The notes: generated by a model not told the origin, from the letters alone. 64,000 nucleotides of DNA from Shewanella sp. MBTL60-112-B2 (GCF_019655055.1 NZ_BPFA01000010.1:62001-126000), one strand, 5' to 3'. Shown: positions 19,521 to 30,110, counted from the stretch's first letter. Translations and numbers: made by a program.

Positions 19521-19796
19521 AATTGCAAACTAAAGGCTGTACTGACGGCACATAAAACGTGCTCGATTCTCATCGTTTAACAGCAATGTGGATCGGGTAT
19601 GTTTTGTATTCTTCCTCAAACTAAAAATAAACCACTAACAAAAGGCACTAGTATAAATACTGCAATTGATGTCAATTGTTCGATTAGAGGCTGATCTCTG
19701 AGCGACTTTTAGTGTAAAATCCCCTCTTTCGTCAGCCAAAAGCCGAAGCAGTAGCAAGCTACCTCTTCGAGCGGGTCTTCAAGCAGGTTTTTAAGC

Positions 19797-20288
19797 ATGT
19801 CGCCAAGCCAATCTCAGGCCCAGTTTTATCTGATGCCAAAGGGTGCACAGCAAGCATCTAACGCGCCCAAATCGGCGCTTGAGCAAGTGTATTTTATTGC
19901 CTGCCAACTCGCGCAGCGAGCCTTTACTCAGCAAGAGTTGGTCTACATTCATTGTCAAGATCAACAGCAGGCTTACGCTATCGATGAATTACTATGGCAA
20001 TTTGAACCACAATCTTTTGTGCCTCATAACCTTAAAGGTGAAGGCCCATTAGGCGGTGCACCTGTAGAAATTGGCTTTGATAGACTTGGCGCCAACAAAA
20101 AACGTCATCTTCTGATTAATCTTGCAGACCAAGTGCCGCAATTTGCGGTAAACTTTGGACAGATTATCGATTTCGTTGCCAACGACGATAGCCATAAAGC
20201 GATTGCTCGTGATCGCTATCGGCAGTATCGCGCACTTGGAATTGCGTTAAGCACCCAAGATATAGCAACACAACCTATTAATTTTTAG
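19797..20288 (+). CDS. holC: DNA polymerase III chi subunit HolC
   Basis: Clamp-loader accessory subunit that binds psi and single-stranded DNA-binding protein. The 163 residues are slightly longer than the E. coli protein (147) because of an extended N-terminus. The family core QFYLMP, an AYAIDELLWQ helix and the very characteristic FVPHNLKGEGPLGGAPVEI segment are present, followed by a FGQIIDFV strand and an ARDRYRQYRALG helix. valS begins 19 bases downstream, the classical holC-valS pair. The promoter must lie within the preceding 276 bases, since pepA is far away here. Confidence 0.93.
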   Translation: MSPSQSQAQFYLMPKGAQQASNAPKSALEQVYFIACQLAQRAFTQQELVYIHCQDQQQAYAIDELLWQFEPQSFVPHNLKGEGPLGGAPVEIGFDRLGANKKRHLLINLADQVPQFAVNFGQIIDFVANDDSHKAIARDRYRQYRALGIALSTQDIATQPINF

Positions 20289-20307
20289 TTTGAGATAAAC
20301 ACGCCCC

Positions 20308-23223
20308 ATGGAAAAAACATATAACCCGCAGTCTATCGAACAGTCTCTCTACCAAAACTGGGAAGAGAAAGGTTACTTCAAGCCACACGGCGATGAGTCT
20401 CAAGGCAACTATTGCATCATGATCCCGCCACCAAACGTGACGGGTAGCTTGCACATGGGCCACGCCTTCCAAGATACCATTATGGATACCTTGACTCGCT
20501 ACCAACGTATGAAGGGCAAAAACACCCTTTGGCAGGTCGGTACTGACCACGCTGGTATTGCAACGCAAATGCTGGTTGAGCGTAAAGTTGCTGCTGAAGA
20601 AGGTTTAAGCCGCCACGATCTTGGCCGTGAAAACTTTATCGACCGCATCTGGGACTGGAAAGAGCAATCTGGTGGCACTATCACCAAACAGCTTCGTCGT
20701 CTTGGCGCATCTGTGGATTGGGATCGTGAACGTTTCACTATGGACGAAGGCATGTCTGACGCCGTACAAGAAGTGTTTGTACGCCTATATGAAGATGACC
20801 TAATCTACCGTGGTAAGCGCCTTGTGAACTGGGACCCAACCCTGCACACGGCTATCTCTGACTTAGAAGTTGAGAACAAAGAAAAGCAAGGCAGCATGTG
20901 GCATTTCCGCTACCCGCTAGCTGATGGCGCTTTGACTAGCGACGGTAAAGACTACCTAGAAGTCGCAACGACTCGTCCAGAAACCATGCTTGGTGACAGC
21001 GCTGTTGCGGTTCACCCAGAAGATGAGCGTTACCAATCACTAATTGGCAAATTCATTCTACTGCCAATCGTCAACCGTCTTATCCCAATCGTTGCTGACG
21101 ATTACGTGGATATGGAGTTCGGTACAGGTTGTGTGAAAATCACTCCTGCTCACGACTTTAACGACTATGAAGTCGGTAAGCGTCACGAACTACCTATGTA
21201 CAACATCTTAACTATCGATGCTGCTATCCGTGCAAGCGCTGAAGTTGTAAATACAGACGGTAGCGCAAACAAGGATTTAGATAACAGCCTACCAGAGCGT
21301 TATGCAGGTCTTGACCGCTTCAAAGCACGTACTGCTATCGTTGAAGAATTTGAAACACTTGGCCTACTTGGCAAAATCGCTCCACACGCATTGAAGGTAC
21401 CTTACGGTGACCGCTCTGGCGTTGTTATCGAGCCATTACTAACAGACCAGTGGTATGTTGCTGTTGCGCCTATGGCTAAGACTGCAATGGAAGCCGTTGA
21501 AAACGGTGACATTAAGTTTGTACCACAGCAGTACGAGAACATGTACAACTCTTGGATGCGCGATATTCAAGACTGGTGTATTTCACGTCAGCTTTGGTGG
21601 GGTCACCGTATCCCAGCTTGGTACGACGAAGCCGGTAAAGTATATGTTGGCCGCGATGAAGCGGAAGTACGCGCTAAGCACAAGCTTGACGATTCAGTAG
21701 TTCTTCGCCAAGACGCCGACGTACTAGATACTTGGTTCAGTTCTGCATTGTGGACATTCTCTACGCTAGGCTGGCCAGAAGATACAGCTGAGCTTAAAGC
21801 CTTCCACCCAACAGATGTGTTGGTAACTGGCTTTGACATCATCTTCTTCTGGGTTGCCCGTATGATCATGATGACCATGCACTTCATCAAAGATGAAAAC
21901 GGCAAGCCACAAGTTCCATTTAAGACTGTTTATGTAACTGGCCTTATCCGTGATGAAGCCGGTAACAAGATGTCTAAGTCTAAGGGTAACGTACTTGACC
22001 CACTAGACATGATTGACGGTATCGATCTTGAGTCTTTAGTTGAAAAGCGTACTGGCAACATGATGCAGCCACAGCTTGCGGCTAAGATTGAGAAGAGCAC
22101 CCGTAAAGAGTTTGCCGACGGCATTGAGCCACACGGCACTGACGCACTGCGCTTTACCCTAGCATCTATGGCATCAACTGGCCGTGACATCAACTGGGAC
22201 ATGAAGCGCCTAGACGGTTACCGCAGCTTCTGTAACAAGATCTGGAACGCATCACGTTACGTGTTGATGAACACTGAAGTACAAGCGGATGATTCAGCAG
22301 AAGACGCAATTGGTGAAGCATTAGATTGCGGTCAGCTTCTTGTTGATGGCAAGCCGGGTGAAATGGAACTATCTCTTGCAGATCGCTGGATCATTGGTCT
22401 ATTCAATGAAACCGTTAAATCTTTTGACGAGCACATGGCAAACTACCGTTTCGACCTAGCTGCTAACACGATTTACGAGTTCACTTGGAATCAGTTCTGT
22501 GACTGGTACTTAGAGCTAACTAAGCCAGTAATGCAAAGTGGCACTGAAGCGCAGCTTCGTGGTACTCGCCATACTTTGGTTAACGTGCTTGAGCAGATGC
22601 AGCGTCTAATGCACCCAATCATGCCATACCTAACTGAGACTATCTGGCAGCGCGTTAAGCCGCTTGCAGGTGTTGAAGGCGATAGCCTAATGCTAGCTCA
22701 GTTCCCTGAGTATCAAGCTGACAAAGTTGACGCTGCAGCGATGGAAGATCTTGAGTGGGTTAAGCAAGTGATTGTTGCTGTACGTAACATCCGCGCCGAG
22801 CTAAACATTGCCCCATCTAAGCCGCTAAACGCACTACTACGTGGTGTGAGCGAGCAAGATAAGGCACGCCTTGAAGCGAACCAAACCTTCTTCAAGACAC
22901 TCGCTAAGCTTGAGTCTATGACGATTCTAGCTGACGGTGAAACAGCGCCGATGTCGACTACACAGTTAGTGGGTAACATGGAGCTATTGATCCCAATGGC
23001 GGGTCTAATCGATGTGGCTAAAGAAGTCGCGCGTATCGACAAGTTACTTGAGAAAGCGGCAGCTGAATTTGCGCGCATTGAAGGTAAGCTATCTAACCAA
23101 GGTTTTGTGGCTAAAGCACCTGCTGCCGTGATTGAAAAAGAACGTGCTAAGCAAGCTGAATACCAGCGTGATATGGATAAGCTAACTGAGCAGAAAGCTG
23201 AGCTTGTTAAGTTAGAAGGCTAA
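20308..23223 (+). CDS. valS: Valyl-tRNA synthetase ValS
   Basis: Class I aminoacyl-tRNA synthetase charging tRNA-Val. The 971 residues are close to the E. coli length. The HIGH motif is HMGH at 49-52 in [12 protein letters not shown]. The KMSKS motif is at 554-558 in [13 protein letters not shown]1 editing domain lies between them ([32 protein letters not shown]). The C-terminal coiled-coil arm (about 905-970), rich in Lys, Glu and Ala, is the tRNA-binding arm typical of ValRS. It follows holC closely and ends at a strong terminator that is duplicated about 1.5 kb downstream. Confidence 0.98.
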   Translation: MEKTYNPQSIEQSLYQNWEEKGYFKPHGDESQGNYCIMIPPPNVTGSLHMGHAFQDTIMDTLTRYQRMKGKNTLWQVGTDHAGIATQMLVERKVAAEEGLSRHDLGRENFIDRIWDWKEQSGGTITKQLRRLGASVDWDRERFTMDEGMSDAVQEVFVRLYEDDLIYRGKRLVNWDPTLHTAISDLEVENKEKQGSMWHFRYPLADGALTSDGKDYLEVATTRPETMLGDSAVAVHPEDERYQSLIGKFILLPIVNRLIPIVADDYVDMEFGTGCVKITPAHDFNDYEVGKRHELPMYNILTIDAAIRASAEVVNTDGSANKDLDNSLPERYAGLDRFKARTAIVEEFETLGLLGKIAPHALKVPYGDRSGVVIEPLLTDQWYVAVAPMAKTAMEAVENGDIKFVPQQYENMYNSWMRDIQDWCISRQLWWGHRIPAWYDEAGKVYVGRDEAEVRAKHKLDDSVVLRQDADVLDTWFSSALWTFSTLGWPEDTAELKAFHPTDVLVTGFDIIFFWVARMIMMTMHFIKDENGKPQVPFKTVYVTGLIRDEAGNKMSKSKGNVLDPLDMIDGIDLESLVEKRTGNMMQPQLAAKIEKSTRKEFADGIEPHGTDALRFTLASMASTGRDINWDMKRLDGYRSFCNKIWNASRYVLMNTEVQADDSAEDAIGEALDCGQLLVDGKPGEMELSLADRWIIGLFNETVKSFDEHMANYRFDLAANTIYEFTWNQFCDWYLELTKPVMQSGTEAQLRGTRHTLVNVLEQMQRLMHPIMPYLTETIWQRVKPLAGVEGDSLMLAQFPEYQADKVDAAAMEDLEWVKQVIVAVRNIRAELNIAPSKPLNALLRGVSEQDKARLEANQTFFKTLAKLESMTILADGETAPMSTTQLVGNMELLIPMAGLIDVAKEVARIDKLLEKAAAEFARIEGKLSNQGFVAKAPAAVIEKERAKQAEYQRDMDKLTEQKAELVKLEG

Positions 23224-23254
23224 GCTGAAAGGCTGGTAGCCTCGAATTTACCCC

Positions 23255-23292
23255 CATAAAAAAAGGGCTGTCATCGACAGCCCTTTTTGTTA
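23255..23292. terminator. Bidirectional terminator after valS, copy A of a duplicated hairpin
   Basis: A run of seven A, the hairpin GGGCTGTC-ATC-GACAGCCC (23265-23283), five T, then GTTA. The A tract and T tract make it work on both strands. The same sequence with one fewer A recurs at 24746-24782, and the two copies bracket the cassette between valS and the chemoreceptor gene. Confidence 0.9.
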
Positions 23293-23338
23293 CCTAGACG
23301 AAGTAGAATAGTAATGCATTCAATTAAACACTACGCAC

Positions 23339-23566
23339 TTATTTATGTTCTTCATATTTAGCGAGTGTTTTTTCTAATTTAGACAACCTAGTATACACAT
23401 CAATAACAACAGTGACGATTAACCCTAAAATAAATATGAGTGCTAAAAAGGTCAAACTCAATTGCGAATAGGTAAATGGATTATCCGAATCAGGTTTAGT
23501 TAATAAAACCATAAACAATGTGCCTGGCAGTGTAAATATTAATAACCATTTTGGTATATTTTTCAT
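23339..23566 (-). CDS. Small two-helix membrane protein in the terminator-bracketed cassette
   Basis: A 75-residue protein counted from the ATG at 23566, which has GAAGGG at good spacing; a nearby ATG at 23572 is too close to that site. There are two hydrophobic helices (about 6-22 and 35-55) and then a charged, probably coiled-coil tail (RLSKLEKTLAKYEEH). I do not recognise a family. It starts about 20 bases after the stop of the exported-protein gene on the same strand, so the two form an operon. An immunity or membrane-partner role for the exported protein is possible but is inference only. Confidence 0.6.
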   Translation of the reverse strand: MKNIPKWLLIFTLPGTLFMVLLTKPDSDNPFTYSQLSLTFLALIFILGLIVTVVIDVYTRLSKLEKTLAKYEEHK

Positions 23567-23585
23567 TTTCATCCCTTCGTTACGG

Positions 23586-24545
23586 TTAATATCTAATCCA
23601 CTCAACACAGATCTCATAACTGTCCCAACTACCTCCTGCATCAGAGCCATATAGCCCTCCCCAATGTTTTTGAACCCGCTGCCACCGTCCACATCTCACA
23701 CCTCCCCCCTCAAAAGTGCCGTCAGCTTTAGGATCATCCCGCCCTTCATCTTTATTTGGATCACTTTTGGGCTCACTATTTTGCATACACACATTGTAAT
23801 TAATTTGGGCTCTTTCGTAAGTAGCACTACAATGGTCACCGGTACTAAACATATTAGCTGTAGCAAGCACCAAACCAAGAGCAGATGGAGCACAAGTCAA
23901 TACATTCCAAACTGGTATAAAGCACTGTAAAACCACAACGGTAGCCCCTATAAATCCAACTCGAGATAAGCCGGAGCAATCATCCCACGTTGCATGCCCA
24001 TCATAACCATAATCTAATAACGATTTTTCAAGCGTACAACTAGCTAGTTCAGCCGAACTTCCAGAGTATCCGTCAATTTTACTTTGTAATAATGAACGAT
24101 TTATATCTTTTGGCTTTACTAAACCCGTTTCAGCATCTTCAAACTTAATTGACTCAGCAAACAATAAATAATCATCATATACGGCTTTGTTTTCTGAAAG
24201 TAAATGCCAAATGGGTTTGTTTACGTCTGTTAATTTATAATAATTTGTTATTCGTCATCCTCGATCAAGCTGACCGTCTTCTAAATACCCATCGCTACGC
24301 AGCAATCGACTCACATCTTTTACATTACTCGTTTCTAAGCTAATCCTTCTATAGTTTCCATCCGAAAATGAGAAATATATTTCACTCCCAACGACTCTAA
24401 TTGTCATTTTACTAACGTAGCTATTTGAAATATAAATATTAGTATCTGGGTTCATCTCTGAAGAAATCAGAGCCCCGTAATTATTAGCAATAGCAAATGC
24501 CTGTTTCGGTATTAAAAAAAGTATAAAAATAATCAGGAGTAACAT
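23586..24545 (-). pseudogene. Exported protein of unknown function, split by one in-frame TGA
   Basis: Read from the ATG at 24545, the frame gives a signal peptide (MLLLIIFILFLIPKQAFA) and 96 residues, then TGA at 24257-24255. In the same frame it then continues for 222 more codons to TAA at 23588-23586. No ATG occurs near the beginning of the second part; the first usable start would be TTG at 24164, which would discard 30 codons of normal-looking sequence (ITNYYKLTDVNKPIWHLL). A single gene of about 319 codons broken by one nonsense change is the simplest reading. The second part is Cys-rich with a hydrophobic stretch (GFIGATVVVLQCFIPVWNVL) and an unusual Gly/Trp-rich end. Stop readthrough or a sequencing error are alternatives. 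The family is not recognised. Confidence 0.65.
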
Positions 24546-24745
24546 TCTCAAAATAAAAACATCCAATATAAAATAGTGGAGATGAAAACTATATCGATAT
24601 AAATCGATATTCAACTAACCAAACAAAAATACAGATGAAAACACAACAAAAGTGATACCTAAAAGTCTGTTTTCGCCAAGAACATGAATACTAATAATCC
24701 TAATCCAGAGACATAGTTGTAAACCCCAGGACCACACCGATAAAG

Positions 24746-24782
24746 CATAAAAAAGGGCTGTCATCGACAGCCCTTTTTGTTA
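24746..24782. terminator. Bidirectional terminator after the chemoreceptor gene, copy B of the duplicated hairpin
   Basis: Same hairpin as at 23255-23292: A tract, GGGCTGTC-ATC-GACAGCCC (24755-24773), T tract and GTTA, differing by one A. It serves the minus-strand chemoreceptor gene. The 1490-bp spacing and the shared flanks suggest that an originally single terminator between valS and the receptor gene was duplicated when the cassette arrived. Confidence 0.88.
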
Positions 24783-24807
24783 TCTCAAATTTAATAATTA
24801 AATCGTA

Positions 24808-26529
24808 TTAGACTCGATAATAAGAGATCTCTTGCTGCATGTTTTCAGCAAGGCTAGCCAGCTCGAGTGTCGCCGCTTGAGCTTGCTCAGCTCCTGCAGC
24901 TGTCTGATCTGAAATATCACTGATATTGATGATATTGCGATTGATCTCCTCAGTGACTAAGCTCTGCTCTTCAGACGCTGTCGCTATCTGAATATTTAAC
25001 TGATTAATCTGCTCGATACTCGCCATGATCTGCACTAAGGCTGCACCGGCTTGCTGTGACTTATCCACGCTCAATTTCGCCTGCTCAGTGCCGCGTTGCA
25101 TCATCAACATAGCGTCACGCGCTCCTTGCTGCAGACGTTGGATCATCTTCTGGATCTCTTCAGTCGAGTCTTGAGTTCGCTTAGCGAGTCCTCGCACTTC
25201 GTCGGCTACAACCGCAAAACCACGGCCCTGCTCGCCCGCACGCGCCGCTTCGATTGCAGCGTTAAGCGCAAGCAAGTTAGTCTGCTCTGAGATCCCCTGA
25301 ATAACATCAACAACACTGCCAATATCATCAGACGACTTAGACAACACTTGCATCGCTTCTGTCGCGCCATCCATCTCGGTAGATAAGGTCTCGATCACCT
25401 CAATGCTCTCACCAACCACGACTTGGCCCTGATGTGCCGCATTATTTGCGTCTTCAGATGTACTCGCTGCAGACTCCGCGCTCTGTGCCACCTCTCGGAC
25501 TGCTAGCGTAAACTGTTGAATAGCAGCTGCTATTTGCTGAGTTTGTTGTTGCTGCTCAATGACATTATGCACAGCTTGAGTCGCGACTACCGAGTTCTCT
25601 TCTGCAGCACTGGCTAGACGCGCAGTTGACTCGTGAGTATTTTGCACCGCATGCTGGAACCTCGCAGCAATTTGGTTAACATAGTTAGCAATATGCGAGA
25701 ATTCGTCATCACCACCGATCTCGATTCGCTTCGTCAAATCGCCATTGGCAATATCGACGGCTGTGGTTTCGAGCTCTGTCATTGCCTTCCCCATACGGCG
25801 AACGATCAAGGTCGAGCTAATCGAAATAACCAACATACTGACGATAGAAAATATCGCCACTAGCACTATGTAGACCTGCATATCTTGATTAAAGCGCTTG
25901 AAGCTCTCTTCGCCTCCAACGACTTGTAGATCTAAGAATGATTGCGCCTCAGCGGTAATACTCTTAAACATTGGGTTGATTTTTGTCAGCAAAACTCGGT
26001 TTGCCGCTTCATACTCTCCTCGTTTGAGCGCATCTATAGTTGGATTAAACCCCTGCACGACCACACTATCGAGCTGGCTCTTTAATTGGTTTACTTGCTG
26101 ACGCTCAGCATTATCTAGTCTTGCGCCTAAAATCTCATTATTGATGATGTCATGCAGCATTGTGATAGCCATTTGTGCTTGGCTAATATGCTGCGTGAGA
26201 GGATGGTTATGCATTTCAGAAAACTGACTACTTGGATCATGCTGAAATGCCAATAGCAGCTCACTACGAGCCGTAGCTAACTCATTAAGTACCTTACCTG
26301 CGCGAATGCTATGCTGCATGCCCTGGGCATGCAGCTCTCCTATCGAGTCTCCGGCATCTTGCATACCGGTTATGCCTTTGTAGCCCAAAAATAAAAATGA
26401 TATTACGGTTAGAAACACGATAAATTTAAGTTGAAACCGAACCGATTTAAAAGCTGAAGTAAAGCTCGACTGCGCCAAATTGGAATGGCGGATCTCGTCA
26501 TGGCCTAATTGATCTATTGATACAGACAT
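24808..26529 (-). CDS. Methyl-accepting chemotaxis protein
   Basis: A 573-residue chemoreceptor. A cytoplasmic start (about 1-30) is followed by TM1 (about 33-50, [17 protein letters not shown]) and a periplasmic helical bundle (about 55-220) of the four-helix type. TM2 spans about 221-245, a HAMP domain about 245-300, and the long signalling coiled coil runs to the end. The hairpin tip [20 protein letters not shown] followed by [18 protein letters not shown] is unmistakable. The C-terminus ends YYRV without a NWETF-type CheR-binding pentapeptide. The ligand is unknown. It is divergent from an IMPa-like protease gene, with no sigma-28 box that I can see upstream. Confidence 0.95.
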   Translation of the reverse strand: MSVSIDQLGHDEIRHSNLAQSSFTSAFKSVRFQLKFIVFLTVISFLFLGYKGITGMQDAGDSIGELHAQGMQHSIRAGKVLNELATARSELLLAFQHDPSSQFSEMHNHPLTQHISQAQMAITMLHDIINNEILGARLDNAERQQVNQLKSQLDSVVVQGFNPTIDALKRGEYEAANRVLLTKINPMFKSITAEAQSFLDLQVVGGEESFKRFNQDMQVYIVLVAIFSIVSMLVISISSTLIVRRMGKAMTELETTAVDIANGDLTKRIEIGGDDEFSHIANYVNQIAARFQHAVQNTHESTARLASAAEENSVVATQAVHNVIEQQQQTQQIAAAIQQFTLAVREVAQSAESAASTSEDANNAAHQGQVVVGESIEVIETLSTEMDGATEAMQVLSKSSDDIGSVVDVIQGISEQTNLLALNAAIEAARAGEQGRGFAVVADEVRGLAKRTQDSTEEIQKMIQRLQQGARDAMLMMQRGTEQAKLSVDKSQQAGAALVQIMASIEQINQLNIQIATASEEQSLVTEEINRNIINISDISDQTAAGAEQAQAATLELASLAENMQQEISYYRV

Positions 26530-26932
26530 ACTAATTCCTGTTCTCCACGAGTATTAATGGAATCATGAAAACAAAAGAGATCTTATGCAGTTGCCCAACC
26601 ATGGACAAAATACTGCTGGAGCAGCATAGTGAAATAGGCTTATTTTGATACACAAATATAGAACCTGTATTTAAATTATTGATATTAATCACAAGAGTAA
26701 GATTAATTCGCTCACTTCACCTGTCTACATCAACTAAACATTCCCCCTTTAACAAGCCTACGTCTTTTTCTGTCAGCATTAAAAACTAAAGTTACCTGCA
26801 TAACTGTCAAATTGGTGACAACGTCAACATTCTGGCTTAGTTATTGTTTTTTATTGTTATTTCAACAATTCGATTGATTTAACCATGAAAAAAACTCAAG
26901 ATGTGAGCAAATTGCAAAGGAGTGTTACAACA
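26530..26932. other. Divergent intergenic region between the chemoreceptor and IMPa-like protease genes
   Basis: About 400 bases without a gene. It must carry promoters for both flanking genes. The right part is very AT-rich (around 26830-26885). No convincing operator or sigma-28 element was seen. It also contains an in-frame upstream ATG at 26885 that lacks a ribosome site. Confidence 0.4.
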
Positions 26933-29899
26933 ATGAAACATTGGCTTTTATCGAGTTGTATATTACTTGGCTTATCAGCTTGCGGTGGCTCAGACGATTC
27001 CAATTCAGCTGACGACAATGGCGGCACCTTGCCACCCGCAGTACAAGCACCAAGTGTAGACTTAGGCGAAACGGTAACCGATTGGAATGACAAACTTATT
27101 TCATTATCTGCGGTTGTAACTATCTATGCTTCTGGTAGCTCAACTTTTAATTGGCAGCAAGTCTCCGGCCCACAAGTATCGCTATTAAACGCCAGCCTAG
27201 AAGGGGTAACCATAGATGCCAGCACACTTGAGCAAGACGCCAATGTCACACTCAGCCTAACGGTTACCGACAGTGGTAACCAAGCAACCACAGATCAGAT
27301 CACTTTGCAGCTCAATGATAGAATTAGCGCAGCAATGAAAACTGGCGATGCCAGTATGGCTGAAGGCCTAGCGCCGCAAATGGTCAATCGAGCACTACAA
27401 CATATCCAGCAATACCGCCTAGATGGCAAGACACTGCTAGATAGCATCTACAAAAACGATACCCTTGAATATGATCAAGGGCGTCATTCACAGATGATCC
27501 AACTTGCCGGCGCCGAACACGCTTACCCGCAAAGTAAGGCTTACGCCATAGTCACGGGTAATAAAGGCCTGACTTTTGCGGCGACTAACGACATTTCGGG
27601 TCAACGTAACGCCGCCTTTGGCACCGACATTATTTCCAGCATGCAGCAGGGGCATAACACCAACTTTGAAGCTAGTTTTAAGCGATTATTGGCTTGGATG
27701 ATGGTTCAAGATGAAGCTAGCCTGTCTGAAGCTCAGCAGATAAGACTATTCTTGATGGGTGGTAGCACAGTTAATCGCATCAACAGCTGGGTTAGCGAAC
27801 ATTTCCCTAATTGGCAAGTTGAAACCTGCAGCGATGAAGCGACGCTGTCATCGTGCCTAGGCGAAGCGACACTGGTGATCACTGGCTCTTCAGAGATATT
27901 TTCAATCGAGACAGTTGAGCCACTGATAGCCCAAATACAGAGTCAGAAACAACCCCTACTCTATATACATTTACACAGCTGGAATAGCGTACCTTTGACA
28001 CAAACGGTACTCAATCCAATGGGTTTTGGTATGCAGGGCCCTGGCGGCCCAGGTAATTATTTCTCACAAGATAAAGCTGACTGGTTAACGGCAACGGCCA
28101 TGCTTAACAGCTACAATGCGCTCGATAAGGAAGAGTTATGGCTAAGCTTATTTAACAATGAGCAAGTTGACTTCAATCTCGCCAATTGTGCCGACTCCTG
28201 TGATAGCAGATTTAATGACGATTATCGTCCAGCTCTTGCAACTATTCGCACAAAAATCCAAGCTCTAGAGACCAATAAGGTCGATATCTTTGCCGAGCCC
28301 AACTACGACCTGTACAAGTATCTCACTTTATTGGGTGACAACTATCGCCAAGCTATCCAATATCCTATGGATGTTATAGCAACAGATAGCCTCAACTATC
28401 TCAAAGCCTATTTCGCCGACCATAGCGTTTATAACTATCGTAATATTAATGCCGTCCAACAAGATCTCGGAACCTTTAGCCGCAGCGACTTTAGTCATAT
28501 TAGCCCGACAGACAAAACTGTGAACCTAGAAAGTAAGAAAGGCTTCCGCTCGGCAGGCGTATACGCGTTGCCAGGCCAGACCGTTAGTGTGACGAGAAAG
28601 GATAACAGCGATGTTCGTAGCTGGGTGTTTATCAATACACTGCGCTCAGGTTCGACTCATGAGTTTGCAACCAACGGCTATAGCCGCCCTAAGTTGCTGC
28701 AATCGACCCATATCGAAGTTAAAGCCGGTGAAACCATTAAGTTTACTAGCCCTTATGGTGGTCCGATGCAGATCCGCTTTGACCAAACAGATCTTGCTAC
28801 ACAATTTAGCTTTAAGCAGATAGGGCTGCATCCGTATTGGCGCAAAGGCTTAGACGGTAATAAATTCATGCAAGAATTAGCAGCTAACCAATACGACTGG
28901 AGTGAACTGGCAACAGAGCATTTCGAGGTACATTCCAAGCTCGATAAAATGCAAAAAACCATGGAGCACGAGCCACTCTGGAATACACCAGAAAAAATGG
29001 CCAATGCTATTATGACCCAGGTACATAACTACCCACATATCCTTGCAGGCTTCAAAGGACCATTTATTGATGAAATTGCAGAGATAACCGAGTTTGCTGC
29101 CAGCCAAAACTGGCAAGTCGATAGCATAGATACCGTAAAACATATGAATGCCGACCAAGCGACTTGCGGCGCGGGTTGCTCGGGTAACCCTTATGATGCT
29201 AGCTGGTCATTTAGCCCAACGGGTCATGGCGATATTCACGAACTTGGCCACGGACTCGAAAAAGGGCGTTTACGTTTCGATGGCCATGACGGGCACTCAT
29301 CGACTAACCCATATTCTTATTACACTAAGTCTCGCGCATACACAGAGCTTGGTAAGCTCCCCTCCTGCCAAGGCTTAGATATCAATGATGAATTTGAAGT
29401 TCTGCAGGCTAGTATGAAACAAGCAGACCCATTTGCTTATATGCAAGCGGCTAAGCTAACCAGCTGGTCAAACGGCATGGCAACCATGCTACAGATGATG
29501 GTAGCAGCGCAGAAACATGGCGCGCTTGAAAACGGCTGGCATCTTCTCGCTAGATTACACATTTTGTTGCGTGAGTTTGAGCGTGCTAAGGGCTCAGAAG
29601 AGCTCTGGCTGCAGCAGCGAGCTCAGCTAGGTTTCAGTCTGTTTAGCCTCGATAGCGCCAAGAATATTTCTAATAATGATTTCTTAATGGTGGCGATGAG
29701 CTTCTCCACTAAGCTCGATTACCGCGAGTTTTATCAAATGTGGGGCTTAGCAACCACACCACTTGCAAAAGAGCAGGTTGCAGGTTTTAACTTTACGGTT
29801 ATCGACAGGAAAGTATACGTCTACAATCCGGGGGACTACTGTTTAGGCTTAGATCTACAAGGCGTTGCTGTTGACGGAGTTTCGCCATGGCCGCTATAA
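26933..29899 (+). CDS. IMPa-like (M88/M60-related) zinc metalloprotease lipoprotein
   Basis: A 988-residue exported lipoprotein. The ATG at 26933 is chosen because AAAGGAG precedes it and the product then begins with a signal peptide and lipobox (LSAC, Cys17). An Ig/PKD-like domain (about 45-130) is followed by a long region with glutamine-amidotransferase-like character, and the C-terminal catalytic domain has HELGH at 769-773 in GHGDIHELGHGLEKG. These are features of the ImpA family metalloproteases, whose Pseudomonas member IMPa is an O-glycan-dependent mucin protease. A terminator follows. Substrate preference for glycosylated proteins is inferred from the family. Confidence 0.88.
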   Translation: MKHWLLSSCILLGLSACGGSDDSNSADDNGGTLPPAVQAPSVDLGETVTDWNDKLISLSAVVTIYASGSSTFNWQQVSGPQVSLLNASLEGVTIDASTLEQDANVTLSLTVTDSGNQATTDQITLQLNDRISAAMKTGDASMAEGLAPQMVNRALQHIQQYRLDGKTLLDSIYKNDTLEYDQGRHSQMIQLAGAEHAYPQSKAYAIVTGNKGLTFAATNDISGQRNAAFGTDIISSMQQGHNTNFEASFKRLLAWMMVQDEASLSEAQQIRLFLMGGSTVNRINSWVSEHFPNWQVETCSDEATLSSCLGEATLVITGSSEIFSIETVEPLIAQIQSQKQPLLYIHLHSWNSVPLTQTVLNPMGFGMQGPGGPGNYFSQDKADWLTATAMLNSYNALDKEELWLSLFNNEQVDFNLANCADSCDSRFNDDYRPALATIRTKIQALETNKVDIFAEPNYDLYKYLTLLGDNYRQAIQYPMDVIATDSLNYLKAYFADHSVYNYRNINAVQQDLGTFSRSDFSHISPTDKTVNLESKKGFRSAGVYALPGQTVSVTRKDNSDVRSWVFINTLRSGSTHEFATNGYSRPKLLQSTHIEVKAGETIKFTSPYGGPMQIRFDQTDLATQFSFKQIGLHPYWRKGLDGNKFMQELAANQYDWSELATEHFEVHSKLDKMQKTMEHEPLWNTPEKMANAIMTQVHNYPHILAGFKGPFIDEIAEITEFAASQNWQVDSIDTVKHMNADQATCGAGCSGNPYDASWSFSPTGHGDIHELGHGLEKGRLRFDGHDGHSSTNPYSYYTKSRAYTELGKLPSCQGLDINDEFEVLQASMKQADPFAYMQAAKLTSWSNGMATMLQMMVAAQKHGALENGWHLLARLHILLREFERAKGSEELWLQQRAQLGFSLFSLDSAKNISNNDFLMVAMSFSTKLDYREFYQMWGLATTPLAKEQVAGFNFTVIDRKVYVYNPGDYCLGLDLQGVAVDGVSPWPL

Positions 29900-29925
29900 G
29901 CGCCTAAGATCTAATTACACCTTGT

Positions 29926-29955
29926 AAAAGCCATCTGGTTTCTAGATGGCTTTTT
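29926..29955 (+). terminator. Rho-independent terminator of the IMPa-like protease gene
   Basis: Stem GCCATCT (29930-29936) with AGATGGC (29944-29950) followed by TTTTT, about 30 bases after the stop codon. Confidence 0.9.
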
Positions 29956-30110
29956 ATTCGCTTGAATACTACGTTTACAACACCAACAATATAGATTAAG
30001 TTTCAAACAGTGACGTTTTAACTTGAGTCTTGAAATAGTAAGAGTTTTTGCAAAGAACTTGATGATTTAAAGGCCAAGATTTGTAATGAAGACTAAAAGG
30101 ACATCAATTT

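Noticed and set aside
2155-19796. The pepA-holC block considered as a prophage or integrative element
   Set aside because: No integrase, phage structural gene, tRNA or flanking direct repeat was found. It looks like accessory chromosomal genes.
24255-24257. The in-frame TGA considered as a selenocysteine codon
   Set aside because: I could see no clear SECIS-like hairpin directly after it, and no selenoprotein family or neighbouring sel gene supports it. A nonsense change or readthrough is more likely.
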